DNA of 46,337 nt from Rothia sp. (in: high G+C Gram-positive bacteria) (GTDB lineage: Bacteria > Actinomycetota > Actinomycetes > Actinomycetales > Micrococcaceae). The notes below the pieces were generated by a model. The model did no database searches. It was not told the origin of the DNA and saw only the letters and a list, made by a program, of their open reading frames with translations. Positions within the stretch are counted from its first letter, which is position 1. The number at the start of each line of letters is the position of its first letter. Location: positions 1-46,337 of the forward strand of contig JAUMWB010000006.1 in assembly GCA_030529845.1 (NCBI GenBank). The letters are read 5' to 3'. A program made the translations under genes and the position numbers. Below are positions 17,848 to 26,302 of the stretch, piece by piece.

Positions 17848-18012
17848 ATGAGCTCCATCGCTATCGTTATGCTGATTGTCTCTATCGCCCTGATCTGGGG
17901 CGGCCTGGGCCTGGCCCTGGTTCATCTCTCCCGCAACCCCGATGATTCGGTGAGCGAGGTAGAGGCCGACGAAACCGCTATCCCCTGGGCCACCGAAGCC
18001 GCCCAGAAGTAA
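17848..18012 (+). CDS. metS: Small subunit of the NSS symporter (MetS-like)
   Basis: I read this 54-residue protein directly: an N-terminal membrane helix (MSSIAIVMLIVSIALIWGGL continuing into GLALVHLSRN) and an acidic tail. Size, single helix and place directly after the large subunit match MetS, the small subunit needed for transport in Corynebacterium. Its ATG begins one base after the metP stop, with AAGGAAGG inside the metP end as ribosome site, so the two are probably translationally coupled. An intrinsic terminator follows. Confidence 0.88.
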   Translation: MSSIAIVMLIVSIALIWGGLGLALVHLSRNPDDSVSEVEADETAIPWATEAAQK

Positions 18013-18027
18013 CCCGGCTCCCCGCAG

Positions 18028-18067
18028 AAAAAAGCCCCTCCACACACAGGTATGGAGGGGCTTTTTC
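18028..18067 (+). terminator. Intrinsic terminator after metPS
   Basis: The stem AAAAAGCCCCTCCA pairs with TGGAGGGGCTTTTT, leaving a T run on the right side. It lies about 17 bp after the metS stop. Confidence 0.93.
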
Positions 18068-18089
18068 GTTTCTAGAAAGGCGTAGTTTC

Positions 18090-18270
18090 GCAGGCTCACA
18101 CTCGATGGAGCCCAGCAGATTCCGAGCGCGCGAGGAAATAAATCTGCGGGCGGAATAGGCGCAAGCCTGACCCTCACGCCCCGCCTGACGGCGGATTCCG
18201 TTCGCTCTTGTGTGCTCGCGCGCTCGCACCCGCTCACTTCATCGAGCCAACAGCTTCGTTGTGAGCCTGC
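18090..18270. repeat. Nested inverted-repeat element between metS and menD
   Basis: Outer 11-bp arms GCAGGCTCACA (18090-18100) and its complement (18260-18270) enclose a second exact 11-bp pair, GAGCGCGCGAG (18124-18134) and its complement (18215-18225). Weaker pairing lies inside. No gene is present. The layout suits a structured RNA or a small inverted-repeat mobile relic. It lies between the metS terminator and the menD stop, so it could also be the 3' region of menD. Confidence 0.65.
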
Positions 18271-18295
18271 TCCACCACGCCACTGCTAGAAGGCC

Positions 18296-20023
18296 TTACG
18301 GCCGCACAACCCTGACGCTGATACCGTTCTCACCCCAGGCAGCTGCCAGGTCTTCGAGCTGGGCGGTGTGCGGGGTTGTGAAGAAGCGGCGGACGGTCGG
18401 GGCGAACTTCTCTTGCTGGGCCAGTTGGCCGTGTTCGAGGGTGGAGAAAATACCGCCACCGCGGTCGTCGTAAACCAGAACATCGAGGGTAGGTTTGCGT
18501 TCGCCGGGGCCTATGTTGAGGGAGCCGGTGTCGTGCAGGAAAGTCAGGTCCCCTAGGAGCACTCGCACCGGGCGGTTGAGGGCTAGGGAGATTCCGGAGG
18601 CGGTAGCGATAGTTCCGTCAATACCGGCGAGCCCGCGGTTGGCAAAGACAAGGGGGGATGCGGCAAGGGAGGGGGCGATGCGGTCCAGGTCGCGGATGAG
18701 GTTGGAGGAGCCAACCATCAGAATAGCGTCATCTTCTAGGCAGCTCCGCCAGGTAGCTTCTGCCAGGGCGTAGCCTGCGGTGCGGTCGGCTGAGGTAGCC
18801 CCGGGCTGGACGCTGATTGTGTAGGTGCCGGACCGGTAGTCGGCGACCTGCTGGTTCAGTTCCCGGGCTAGTTCTTGACCGGCTTCGCTCCAGCTGGCCA
18901 TCCAGTCATGGCCGTCCTCGGTGGTAGCTCCCTGGCCGGTGCCCGCAAAGTCAGCTAGCTCGGTCAGGGTTCCCACCTCGCGTAAGTCAAGGGCCCCGGG
19001 CTCATACCAGGGGGCAGGTGAGGGAGCATAAAGGGCACGTTCTACCGCGGAGTTGGCCAGCAGGGTAGCAACCGGCCGGGAGAGGGTGGGGTGGCCGAAG
19101 ATGACGGCCCGCTCAATCTGCCGCCCCAGATCACCTGCTAGCACCTGCCGGTAGACGGGTACGGCCAGAGGAGAGAAGCGGGCATTCGATGAGGGCTCAG
19201 CCAGTAGAGGCAGACCCTGTTGCTGGGCGAAAGCCTGGGCGATTGCGCCAGCACCATCACCGGCGATGACGACGGTACGGCGGGCGGTGTCGGCCTCGTC
19301 CGTCCGTCCAGCTCCCTCGGTGCTGCCTGCGCGTAGCCAGCTAGCTGCGCTGGGGTCGGCAGGGGGTAACGGGGTTGCAGGTGCCGGTGGATTCTCGGCT
19401 AGCGCCTGTGCCCAGCGCTCTAGGATCTGCTGGTCAAGGGGGCTGGGGGTGAGCGGGGTGTCGAGGGCCAGGTTAATCTGGACGGGGCCCTGCGGAGTGC
19501 TTGCGGGGGCCTCCCAGTTGTCTGCTGACCGCCCGGTCAGGGCAGCGAGCGCCGCGTTGAGCTGGGCGCTCTGGGGGTCAGCGGGGTCGGCCGCGTAGTT
19601 TTCGAGGGTGCAGGACGCCCGGGTGTGGGCGGGAGCAATCACTCGCTGGTCGGTGGTTTGGTTGGCCCCGGTGCCCTGGAGCCGAGCGGGGCGGTCGGCT
19701 GAGAGCAGGGCTAGGGGAACCCCTGAGTGGTAGGCCTCCATGAGAGCCGGTAGGCATTCGCCCACAGCGGTACCGCTGGTAGTGACCATGCCGACCGGCT
19801 GGCCACTGGCCTTGGCTAGCCCCAAGGCGGTGAAGGCTGCACTGCGCTCGTCGATACGCACATGGGCCTCTAGTACCCCGGCCTGATCCAGGGCTGCTAG
19901 GGCGTAGGCCAGGGGGGCGGAGCGTGAGCCCGGGGCTAGCACGACATGGCGCATGCCTGCCCGTACCAGGGTATCGAGCACAGAAATTGCGGTCACGAAT
20001 GAGGGGGAAGGTGCATCAGTCAC
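18296..20023 (-). CDS. menD: SEPHCHC synthase of menaquinone synthesis
   Basis: MenD is a thiamine-diphosphate enzyme that joins isochorismate with the succinic semialdehyde unit from 2-oxoglutarate. The 575 residues match the usual length. VVLAPGSRSAPLAYAL (27-42) and DERSAAFTALGLAKASG, with catalytic Glu59, are the N-terminal signatures. GDLTFLHDTGSLNIG and VYDDRGGGIFSTLE form the C-terminal cofactor-binding part. The start is GTG at 20023, placed six bases after a TAAACT box, which suggests a leaderless message. menC lies upstream on the same strand 100 bp away. No menF (isochorismate synthase) is present nearby. Confidence 0.96.
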   Translation of the reverse strand: MTDAPSPSFVTAISVLDTLVRAGMRHVVLAPGSRSAPLAYALAALDQAGVLEAHVRIDERSAAFTALGLAKASGQPVGMVTTSGTAVGECLPALMEAYHSGVPLALLSADRPARLQGTGANQTTDQRVIAPAHTRASCTLENYAADPADPQSAQLNAALAALTGRSADNWEAPASTPQGPVQINLALDTPLTPSPLDQQILERWAQALAENPPAPATPLPPADPSAASWLRAGSTEGAGRTDEADTARRTVVIAGDGAGAIAQAFAQQQGLPLLAEPSSNARFSPLAVPVYRQVLAGDLGRQIERAVIFGHPTLSRPVATLLANSAVERALYAPSPAPWYEPGALDLREVGTLTELADFAGTGQGATTEDGHDWMASWSEAGQELARELNQQVADYRSGTYTISVQPGATSADRTAGYALAEATWRSCLEDDAILMVGSSNLIRDLDRIAPSLAASPLVFANRGLAGIDGTIATASGISLALNRPVRVLLGDLTFLHDTGSLNIGPGERKPTLDVLVYDDRGGGIFSTLEHGQLAQQEKFAPTVRRFFTTPHTAQLEDLAAAWGENGISVRVVRP

Positions 20024-20035
20024 CCCACCAGTTTA
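20024..20035 (-). promoter_or_regulatory. Leaderless -10 box of menD
   Basis: On the minus strand TAAACT (20035-20030) is followed by GGTGGG and then the GTG start. The gluQRS start has the same layout. Confidence 0.5.
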
Positions 20036-20123
20036 CTCGCTGCGCTCAGTGCTGGGGCCAGGCCGGTTTTCCTCCAAGTCCTTCTAGGATGCAGAGCTGG
20101 GCAGGCCTCGGTGGGCCAGGGCC

Positions 20124-21161
20124 CTAAGCTACCGCCTGGTCTAACAGGCGGTAGCAGGCCTCGATACGGCGGTGCCACCAGGCGGTGCGTTCGGGGCTGG
20201 CTGCTGCCTCTTCGAGGAGCCGGGGGTCAGGGGTGATATCGCGCAGGGGCAGGTAGCCATCTCGGGCTACGAGAGGGCTGGGGGTGACGTCCTGAGCCAG
20301 GAGGGAAACCGTGCCCAGCCCGCACCCGTAGGGCAGCTGGGGCAGGGCAGCAGCCAGGGCCGCGCCGGTACGAATACCCACCGAACTTTCAAGGGCAGAT
20401 GAAACAACCGCAGGTAGGGCGGCCTGCTCCACTAGCTCTAGGGCCCGTCTGACTCCTCCCAGAGGTGCGGCCTTAATAATCATCAGGTCAGCTGCTCCCA
20501 GGCGGGCGACCCGTAACGGGTCATCAGCCTTACGCACAGCCTCATCGGCGGCGATCAGCAGAGGATTACCCCGGGCCCGCAGTGCCTCGCGCACCCGGGC
20601 CAAGCCTTCGATACCCGGCACAGGCTGCTCAGCGTAGAGCAGATCGTAGTCGGATAGCTCATTGAGGGCGCGGACGGCCTGGGCCTCGGTCCAGCCGCCG
20701 TTGGCGTCAATCTTCAGTTTGGCGTCTGGGCAGGCCGCGCTGACGGCCGCTACCCGTGCCAGGTCCTGGGCCAGGGATTCTTCAAAGGGCAGCCCGGCCT
20801 CAGCCACCTTAATTTTAATTTCCCGCACCTGCCCCTGGTAGCGGGCTAGCACGTCCTCTACCGCCTGAGCAGGCACAGCTGGAACCGTGGCATTGAGCGG
20901 AATGCTGGTACGCAGCGGCTGGGGGTAGGGCAGCCAGGCCGCTTCGATAGCGCAGGCTAGCCAGGCGGATGCCTCCACAGGCTCATATTCGGTAAAGGCA
21001 GCGAACTCCCCCCAGCCCTCTGGCCCCTGAATCAGGGCCGTTTCACGCAGGGTGACACCGCGGAACTTCACCCGCATAGGCAGGGTTACTACACGGGTCG
21101 CCGACAAGATTTCTTCAAGCGGGGGCAGGGGAACGTTAAGGGGCAGGGCGCTAACTGTCAT
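20124..21161 (-). CDS. menC: o-Succinylbenzoate synthase
   Basis: MenC dehydrates SHCHC to o-succinylbenzoate. The 345-residue protein belongs to the enolase superfamily. The KxK motif (K116/K118 in IKIKVAE), metal ligands D152 (KIDANGG), E178 (YAEQPVP) and D206 (AADEAVR), and the second catalytic lysine K230 (MIIKAAPLGG) are all visible. The ATG at 21161 is preceded by TAGATT and seven bases, a leaderless pattern, and no ribosome site is seen. The 3' end of the coding sequence (20128-20155) forms a hairpin. It is transcribed towards menD. Confidence 0.95.
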   Translation of the reverse strand: MTVSALPLNVPLPPLEEILSATRVVTLPMRVKFRGVTLRETALIQGPEGWGEFAAFTEYEPVEASAWLACAIEAAWLPYPQPLRTSIPLNATVPAVPAQAVEDVLARYQGQVREIKIKVAEAGLPFEESLAQDLARVAAVSAACPDAKLKIDANGGWTEAQAVRALNELSDYDLLYAEQPVPGIEGLARVREALRARGNPLLIAADEAVRKADDPLRVARLGAADLMIIKAAPLGGVRRALELVEQAALPAVVSSALESSVGIRTGAALAAALPQLPYGCGLGTVSLLAQDVTPSPLVARDGYLPLRDITPDPRLLEEAAASPERTAWWHRRIEACYRLLDQAVA

Positions 21162-21174
21162 GCTTTCTAATCTA
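21162..21174 (-). promoter_or_regulatory. Leaderless -10 box of menC
   Basis: TAGATT (21174-21169 on the minus strand) lies seven bases before the ATG. No Shine-Dalgarno sequence is present in between. Confidence 0.5.
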
Positions 21175-21379
21175 CTCTTCTACCGCTTCTGCGGGGCTGT
21201 GTTCAGGTGCTCGCGCAATATTAGGGGTTCTCTCAGGAAAGTCCCATGTGAGTTTGTCACAATAGCAGTGCAGGCTGAGCCTGTTCATCTCTAGCAGGGT
21301 CTAGGGCTGAAATAAGAGGCACGGCTTGGTAGGCTCGTTGAAGTGTCTACACGCAGCAGAAAGGTCTTTAGGGATAACT

Positions 21380-22924
21380 GTGAGTTTTGAGAAGCGCGAT
21401 TCTAACGCTGTTTCTGGCGCACCCGACGATGCCACCGAGGTGCTCATACCCCAGGCCTACGACGATCGCACGGTTGCTCTTCCCCTTCGCCCCGGTGAGG
21501 ACGCTACAGAGGTACTTCCTACTTCCCAGGCCCGAGCTACTTTTACGGACGATGACGCCACCGTAGTTCTTGCTGCCTCTACTCGCCCCCTGCCTGCGCA
21601 TGGGGTCACGCCTAAGTCCGCTTCAGAAGTTGACTCCAACCCTACCCAACTCCTAGAAACCCAGCCTTCATCCCGGGCAGCCTTCCCATCTAATCCCCAG
21701 GGTGAGGCTATCAAGGCCAAGCTCCAGGCCGGTGCCGCTAGCAGCCTTGCAGCTGCTAAGACCGGTTTTGCTGCTGCCCAGACCGCAGCTCAAGAGGCAG
21801 CCCATAGAGTCAAGAAGGAACGCGCCGCCCGCGCCGCAGCCAAAGCCCGCGCTCAGGCTGCGGCCCCGCGTCCGGAGGCCGTCACCGCCCACCGGGTGCC
21901 CCAGGCCACCTATGGCACCAGTACGCAAGGACGCCCCCGCCCCGGCTACCCGGCGCAGGCCCAGCCGGGCTACGGCCGTCCGCCCTACCAGCAGGCCCAC
22001 TCAGGTGAGGACTCCCCCTCAGGCCGCTTGCATATGCTGACCCCCTCCCATATTCGGCAGACCCGCCCCTCGCTCTGGACCCTGATTCAGCACTTCTTTG
22101 CGGCAGGTACCCTCTTGTGCCTGCTCGTAGCGGCTTTCGTTTTCTTTATTACTACCCCTACCGGCCAGGAGCTGGATGAGATTTCCTTCCAGGAGTTCGC
22201 CTACCAGTTCATGACCTACACCCAGCAGACCTCTACCCTGCTGGACTTTATCCCCACCGCAGCCGGTATTACTGCGGCTACTGGCCTGCTTTTTGTCCTG
22301 CTGTGGAAGCACCGCTTTGTGCCTGCCCTGGTCGGCATCGCGATTGCTGCCGGGGCTAATCTGACGACCCAGCTGCTCAAGAACTACATCATCGTCAAGC
22401 CCAATCTGGGTATTCAAGAAGCGCTGGGTAACTCAGCGCCGTCCGGCCACACGACTTTCGCTGCGGCTGCTGGCCTGGCCCTCTTCCTAGCCTCCCCCAA
22501 GCGTTTCCGCCCCACCGTAGCGCTCATCAGCATGGTCTTTACGGTGGCAGCGGGCTATTCGACCGTGGTCAACGGCTGGCACAGGCCCGCCGATGTGGTC
22601 ACCGCGATTCTAGTCACCGGGCTCTGGGGCGTACTAGGTCTGGTTATTCTGCGCTTCATGCGCTCCGAAGAACTCGATATGAGCGATACCCAGCGCTCCG
22701 GCCTAATCCTGGTTCCCTTGCTTTCTATCTCGGGGTTCTTCTCGGGCTTCTGCGCCCTCGCCCTCTACTGGGTAACCTACACCAACCCGATTCCCGGTTC
22801 TGCCTTTATGGCAGCCATCTGCCTCATCGGGGCGGTAGCGGCTCTGACCACCAGCACCCAGGTAGCCCTCCTGCGCCCCCAAAATAAGAAGCGCAGCGCC
22901 TACCGCAGGGTCTGGGCCTACTAG
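21380..22924 (+). CDS. PAP2-family membrane phosphatase with long cytoplasmic N-terminus bearing [DE]D-x-T-x-x-L motifs
   Basis: I favour GTG at 21380 (514 residues); the frame opens at 21326. Residues 1-70 repeat an acidic motif four times: DDATEVL (T19), DDRTVAL (T31), EDATEVL (T43) and DDATVVL (T61). An Ala/Lys-rich helix and a Pro/Gly/Tyr-rich linker follow. From about 245 there are roughly eight membrane segments with PAP2 motifs: KNYIIVKP (the usual RP is KP), PSGHTTF, and STVVNGWHRPADV with the catalytic His. Such enzymes remove phosphate from lipid phosphates or polyprenyl diphosphates. The motifs look like phospho-threonine sites for FHA domains, which is inference. A terminator follows. 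Confidence 0.85.
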   Translation: MSFEKRDSNAVSGAPDDATEVLIPQAYDDRTVALPLRPGEDATEVLPTSQARATFTDDDATVVLAASTRPLPAHGVTPKSASEVDSNPTQLLETQPSSRAAFPSNPQGEAIKAKLQAGAASSLAAAKTGFAAAQTAAQEAAHRVKKERAARAAAKARAQAAAPRPEAVTAHRVPQATYGTSTQGRPRPGYPAQAQPGYGRPPYQQAHSGEDSPSGRLHMLTPSHIRQTRPSLWTLIQHFFAAGTLLCLLVAAFVFFITTPTGQELDEISFQEFAYQFMTYTQQTSTLLDFIPTAAGITAATGLLFVLLWKHRFVPALVGIAIAAGANLTTQLLKNYIIVKPNLGIQEALGNSAPSGHTTFAAAAGLALFLASPKRFRPTVALISMVFTVAAGYSTVVNGWHRPADVVTAILVTGLWGVLGLVILRFMRSEELDMSDTQRSGLILVPLLSISGFFSGFCALALYWVTYTNPIPGSAFMAAICLIGAVAALTTSTQVALLRPQNKKRSAYRRVWAY

Positions 22925-22964
22925 CAGCAACCGCCTGGCCCCAAAGGCGAAAAATTTCAAAGAC

Positions 22965-23003
22965 AAAGGGTTGCCCAGCTCAACGCTGGGCAACCCTTTA
23001 TTC
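22965..23003. terminator. Terminator between the PAP2 and MBL genes
   Basis: Perfect 15-bp arms (AAAGGGTTGCCCAGC and complement) with a 5-base loop lie between convergent genes. The A/T tails on both sides would suit both directions. Confidence 0.93.
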
Positions 23004-23038
23004 GTCTATGAGCGGGAGCCTGACGGGGATGAGGAAAC

Positions 23039-23953
23039 CTAGCCCTGCCCCAGGGTAATGGGACCGGTGAGGCCGGACGCCGCATCCCCCTCGAAGGTGA
23101 CAGTAGAGAGCCCCTGTCCCTCAGCCTCACGAGCTTCCAGTTTGAGTAGACGGTCAAGCAGTATGCGGGTGGAACCGCCCGAGTAGGGCAGCTGGTACAT
23201 AGATGCTGTGGTAGCTCCCTTAACCTCTTTCAAGGCGGAGTCGGCAATTTTCTGTACGGCGTCTTCCATGGTGCCTGCCATGCGCTCAATAAAGGAGCTT
23301 TCCACCGGGGTGCCGTGGCCGGGAACGAAGATACGGTAGCGGTCCAGCCCTGCCAGAGTTCGCAGGGTGCTGACCCAGAGTTCGGGGTAAGAATCGTCAA
23401 AAGCGGGGTCTGAGCCCTGCTCGATGATGTCACCGGCAAAGAGCACATCGTCGACACCCACCAGCACGTCTCCGTCGGTGTGGGCCAGGCCCAGGTACAT
23501 GAGGGTCACAGCCCGTTGTCCCAGCTCTACGCGGGTAAAGGCCGGGCGGGTGCCGTCACCGGGCAGGAAACGGGTGGGGACCACAAGCTCAGTGTTGGGG
23601 CCCTGCTGGTGGGCCATCTCAGGTTCTAGGACTTCAACGTAAAGACGCTGACGGTCACCGTAGCTTTCAATGGCCCGGGCAGCGCGGGGGTGGGCCCAGA
23701 TATCGGTCACCCCATCGGCTGCGAACACGGCATTGCCCATGAAGCGGTCAAAGTGGGCGTGGGTGTTGACCGCGACCAGGGGAAGGTCGGTAACCCGGCG
23801 GACCGCTCTTAGAATCTCAGCGCCTTGACGAGGCCCGGCACCGGTATCAATCACCATAGCCTTCTCTGCGCCCACGATCAGGCCTGAGTTCAGGCGGTAG
23901 TTATCCGTTGAGATCTGATAGATACCATCGGCAATTTCAAGAGTTCTAGCCAT
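23039..23953 (-). CDS. MBL-fold metallo-hydrolase
   Basis: The 304-residue protein has the metallo-beta-lactamase metal motif NTHAHFDRFMGN (HxHxDx; the usual final His of HxHxDH is Arg here), GLAHTDGDVLV with a likely metal-binding His and Asp, and VPGHGTPV. The motif set resembles cytosolic hydrolases of small esters or thioesters rather than antibiotic-degrading enzymes, but the substrate is not readable. The HxHxDR form may mean one metal site is changed. No signal peptide is present. It is divergent from gluQRS; TACCTT seven bases before the ATG is a possible leaderless -10 box. Confidence 0.85.
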   Translation of the reverse strand: MARTLEIADGIYQISTDNYRLNSGLIVGAEKAMVIDTGAGPRQGAEILRAVRRVTDLPLVAVNTHAHFDRFMGNAVFAADGVTDIWAHPRAARAIESYGDRQRLYVEVLEPEMAHQQGPNTELVVPTRFLPGDGTRPAFTRVELGQRAVTLMYLGLAHTDGDVLVGVDDVLFAGDIIEQGSDPAFDDSYPELWVSTLRTLAGLDRYRIFVPGHGTPVESSFIERMAGTMEDAVQKIADSALKEVKGATTASMYQLPYSGGSTRILLDRLLKLEAREAEGQGLSTVTFEGDAASGLTGPITLGQG

Positions 23954-24143
23954 ACTCTCTAAGGTACTTGAATTATCGGGTAGCCACCGGGTTTGCGGGT
24001 AACTGGTCGGTTATTTCTCGCCACACTGGGTTTCTTTAAGGCTGCTAGAGCGACCGAACGACAATCTTATGTCATAAAAATATGTGCTATCGGGGCTTCT
24101 CCAGAGGGGCTACTGCCACCTGCCGGTGTGTAGATTTGGGCAC

Positions 24144-24155
24144 TAGACTGGTGGG
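24144..24155 (+). promoter_or_regulatory. Leaderless -10 box of gluQRS
   Basis: TAGACT at 24144-24149 followed by GGTGGG leads straight into GTG-ATG. No ribosome site is present. Confidence 0.55.
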
Positions 24156-25130
24156 GTGATGTCGACTGAAACTTCTCCTGCTCCCGTCCCCTGCGGCCGT
24201 TACGCCCCCTCCCCTTCCGGGGACCTACACCTGGGCAACCTGCGCACCGCCCTACTGGCCTGGCTGATGGCCCGCTCAGCCGGGGGCCGTTTCGTGATGC
24301 GGGTAGAAGATTTAGACCGGGTCAAGAAGGGGGCCGCCGAGCGCCAGCTAGCTGACCTTGCTGCCCTGGGCATCGACTGGGACGGGCCGGTGCTCTACCA
24401 GTCCACCCGCCGTGAGGCCTACGCGGACGCCCTCGCCCGCCTGCGCGAGGCAGGGCTGGTTTATGAGTGCTACTGCACCCGCAAAGAAATTCAGGAGGCC
24501 TCCAGCGCCCCCCACGGGGCGCCGGGCGCCTACCCCGGCATCTGCCGTAACCTCACCGCAGCAGAACGCGCCGAGCGCAGGCAGCTGCGGCCGGCGTCCT
24601 TACGCCTCAAAGCCCAGGTAAAGGAGTGGACGGTCACCGACCGCTTTGCCGGGGAATACACCGATAGCGTTGATGACTTCGTGCTGGTGCGGGCCGACGG
24701 GGTCTACGCCTATAACCTGGTCTGCGTAGTCGATGACGACTACCAGGGAGTTACCGAGGTAGTGCGCGGCGATGATCTGCTGCCCTCCGCCCCCCGCCAG
24801 GCCTACCTGGCCCAGCTCTTGGGGCTGCCTGTCCCCACCTATGCCCATGTGCCCTTGGCCCTCAATACTGAGGGCAAGCGCCTGGCCAAGAGAGACGGTG
24901 CTGTGACCCTCGCGGAGCTCACCGCCGCCGGGGTCAGCACCGAGCACATCATGCGTATGATTGCGGCCTCCATCCCGCTGCCGCCGCTGACCGGGGCGAG
25001 CGCGGGTGACAGCGGCCCCCACCTACCCGAAACTGCCGCCGAAATGCTCTCTGTCTTCGCCCCTGAGCGTATTCGGCAGGCCCCATGGACGGTAGTGGAC
25101 CCGCTCTTAGAGAGCACCTGCGGGCTCTAG
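24156..25130 (+). CDS. gluQRS: Glutamyl-Q tRNA(Asp) synthetase
   Basis: GluQRS activates glutamate and attaches it to queuosine at position 34 of tRNA-Asp. At 324 residues it is a shortened glutamyl-tRNA synthetase lacking the anticodon-binding domain. RYAPSPSGDLHLGNLRTALLAWL holds the HIGH-type motif (HLGN), and KRLAKRDGAV the KMSKS-type loop. The zinc site uses YECYCTRKEI plus Y and C in YPGICR. The start may be GTG 24156 or ATG 24159, both directly after a TAGACT promoter box. The next gene starts at or within nine bases of its stop, so the two are probably cotranscribed. Confidence 0.93.
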   Translation: MMSTETSPAPVPCGRYAPSPSGDLHLGNLRTALLAWLMARSAGGRFVMRVEDLDRVKKGAAERQLADLAALGIDWDGPVLYQSTRREAYADALARLREAGLVYECYCTRKEIQEASSAPHGAPGAYPGICRNLTAAERAERRQLRPASLRLKAQVKEWTVTDRFAGEYTDSVDDFVLVRADGVYAYNLVCVVDDDYQGVTEVVRGDDLLPSAPRQAYLAQLLGLPVPTYAHVPLALNTEGKRLAKRDGAVTLAELTAAGVSTEHIMRMIAASIPLPPLTGASAGDSGPHLPETAAEMLSVFAPERIRQAPWTVVDPLLESTCGL

Positions 25131-25139
25131 GTGGCAGCT

Positions 25140-26078
25140 ATGAATCTCACCGACCGTATACCTAACGAGCACCGGGGCACCGCCGCCCTGCTCCTGATTT
25201 TGGCCGGTTCTCTGGGTATTCAGATTTCAGCGGCTATCGTTTCGGTGCTTTTTGCCAGTGTCGGCCCCACCCAGGTGGCCGCCCTGCGCGCCCTCATTGC
25301 CGCTGTGGTGCTCTGGGCTCTGGTGCGCCCCAACCCCTTTGCCCTGCGGCGGCAAGACCTGCCGCAGGTGCTGGTGTATGGGCTGGTGCTGACCCTCATG
25401 AGCGTCTGCTTCTATAACGCGGTGCATCATATCCCCCTAGGTGTGGCAGTGACCTTTGAATACCTGGGTGCCTTTGTTGTGGCCCTACTGGGCGTGCGCC
25501 GCTTGCGTGATGGACTCATGGCCTTCTTCGCCTTGGCCGGGGTCGTCATGATCGCTGGGCCTACACTCGCTGGGGACGCCCACCCTATCGGCTTTATCTG
25601 GGCCCTAGGCTCGGCGGCCTCGATGGCAGGCTACACCATCTACTCGGCCCGCATGGGCTCAGCCTCACCGGCTACCAGCGGCTTACGCGGCACCACCATG
25701 TCGCTGGCTTTTTCAGCCCTCATACAGCTACCCCTGTCGCTACCTGCCATGGCAGGGCTGGACGCGGACGCCTGGTTCAAGCTGGCTCTCTCCGCTATCG
25801 TGGGTGTGGCTCTGGCCTACTCCGCCGATAATATTGCCGGTCAGCTCACCAGCGCCGCCGTGATTGGAGTGCTCTTCTCTATCGACCCGGTGGTCGGGGC
25901 TATCGTGGGCACCTTCATGCTGGGCGAGGTGCTCTCAGCCTGGTCTTATCTGGGCATTGTATTGATTGCCGCCTCGGGTGCCTATATCGTCTGGCGCACC
26001 AACCGCTCAGCCATAGCCCTCTCCCTGCACACCTCGGCTCTGCCCCTGGTAGACCCGCGCTCGCAGGAGCATTCTTAA
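25140..26078 (+). CDS. EamA-family exporter, RhtA-like
   Basis: The 312-residue protein has ten transmembrane segments in two EamA repeats. FYNAVHHIPLGVAVTFEYLGAFVVALL and the C-terminal SIDPVVGAIVGTFMLGEVLSAWSYLGIVLIAASGAYIVW match the RhtA group, which exports threonine and homoserine in E. coli; the substrate here is inferred only. I choose ATG 25140 because AGGTGG overlapping the gluQRS stop is a good ribosome site; GTG 25131 is the alternative. The pairing with gluQRS suggests a shared transcript rather than a shared pathway. Confidence 0.85.
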   Translation: MNLTDRIPNEHRGTAALLLILAGSLGIQISAAIVSVLFASVGPTQVAALRALIAAVVLWALVRPNPFALRRQDLPQVLVYGLVLTLMSVCFYNAVHHIPLGVAVTFEYLGAFVVALLGVRRLRDGLMAFFALAGVVMIAGPTLAGDAHPIGFIWALGSAASMAGYTIYSARMGSASPATSGLRGTTMSLAFSALIQLPLSLPAMAGLDADAWFKLALSAIVGVALAYSADNIAGQLTSAAVIGVLFSIDPVVGAIVGTFMLGEVLSAWSYLGIVLIAASGAYIVWRTNRSAIALSLHTSALPLVDPRSQEHS

Positions 26079-26302
26079 GAGAAACTCATCGGTTTTATAG
26101 GCAGATTCTAAATAAGCTCTGGCCGTGAGATAGTGTCACCAGAACCCTCAGGGTGTAAGCTAACCCACAGACCAAAACGTGTGCTTCAGTAAATACCTCA
26201 AGTAATCTAAACAAGATACTTTAGAGAAACTGCACAAAAAGGTAGGTGCGGTGCCGCACCTCCCAACCCCGCACGTCCTCGCCCACAACCCAAGGGGAGC
26301 TC
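26079..26302 (+). promoter_or_regulatory. AT-rich upstream region of putP with 5' leader hairpin
   Basis: The 224-bp spacer is AT-rich around 26080-26235. A tight hairpin (AGGTGCGG-TG-CCGCACCT, 26244-26261) lies about 40 bases before the putP start and would be in the 5' leader. A partial dyad GTGA-N7-TCAC at 26125-26139 resembles a CRP/GlxR-type site but has one base too many between the halves. Confidence 0.4.

Noticed and set aside
16230-18012. metPS as horizontally acquired insertion in the men region
   Set aside because: Codon use and GC content look like the neighbours, and there are no flanking repeats or mobility genes.
26125-26139. CRP/GlxR binding site upstream of putP
   Set aside because: GTGA and TCAC are seven bases apart instead of six. 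This is too weak to list as a site.
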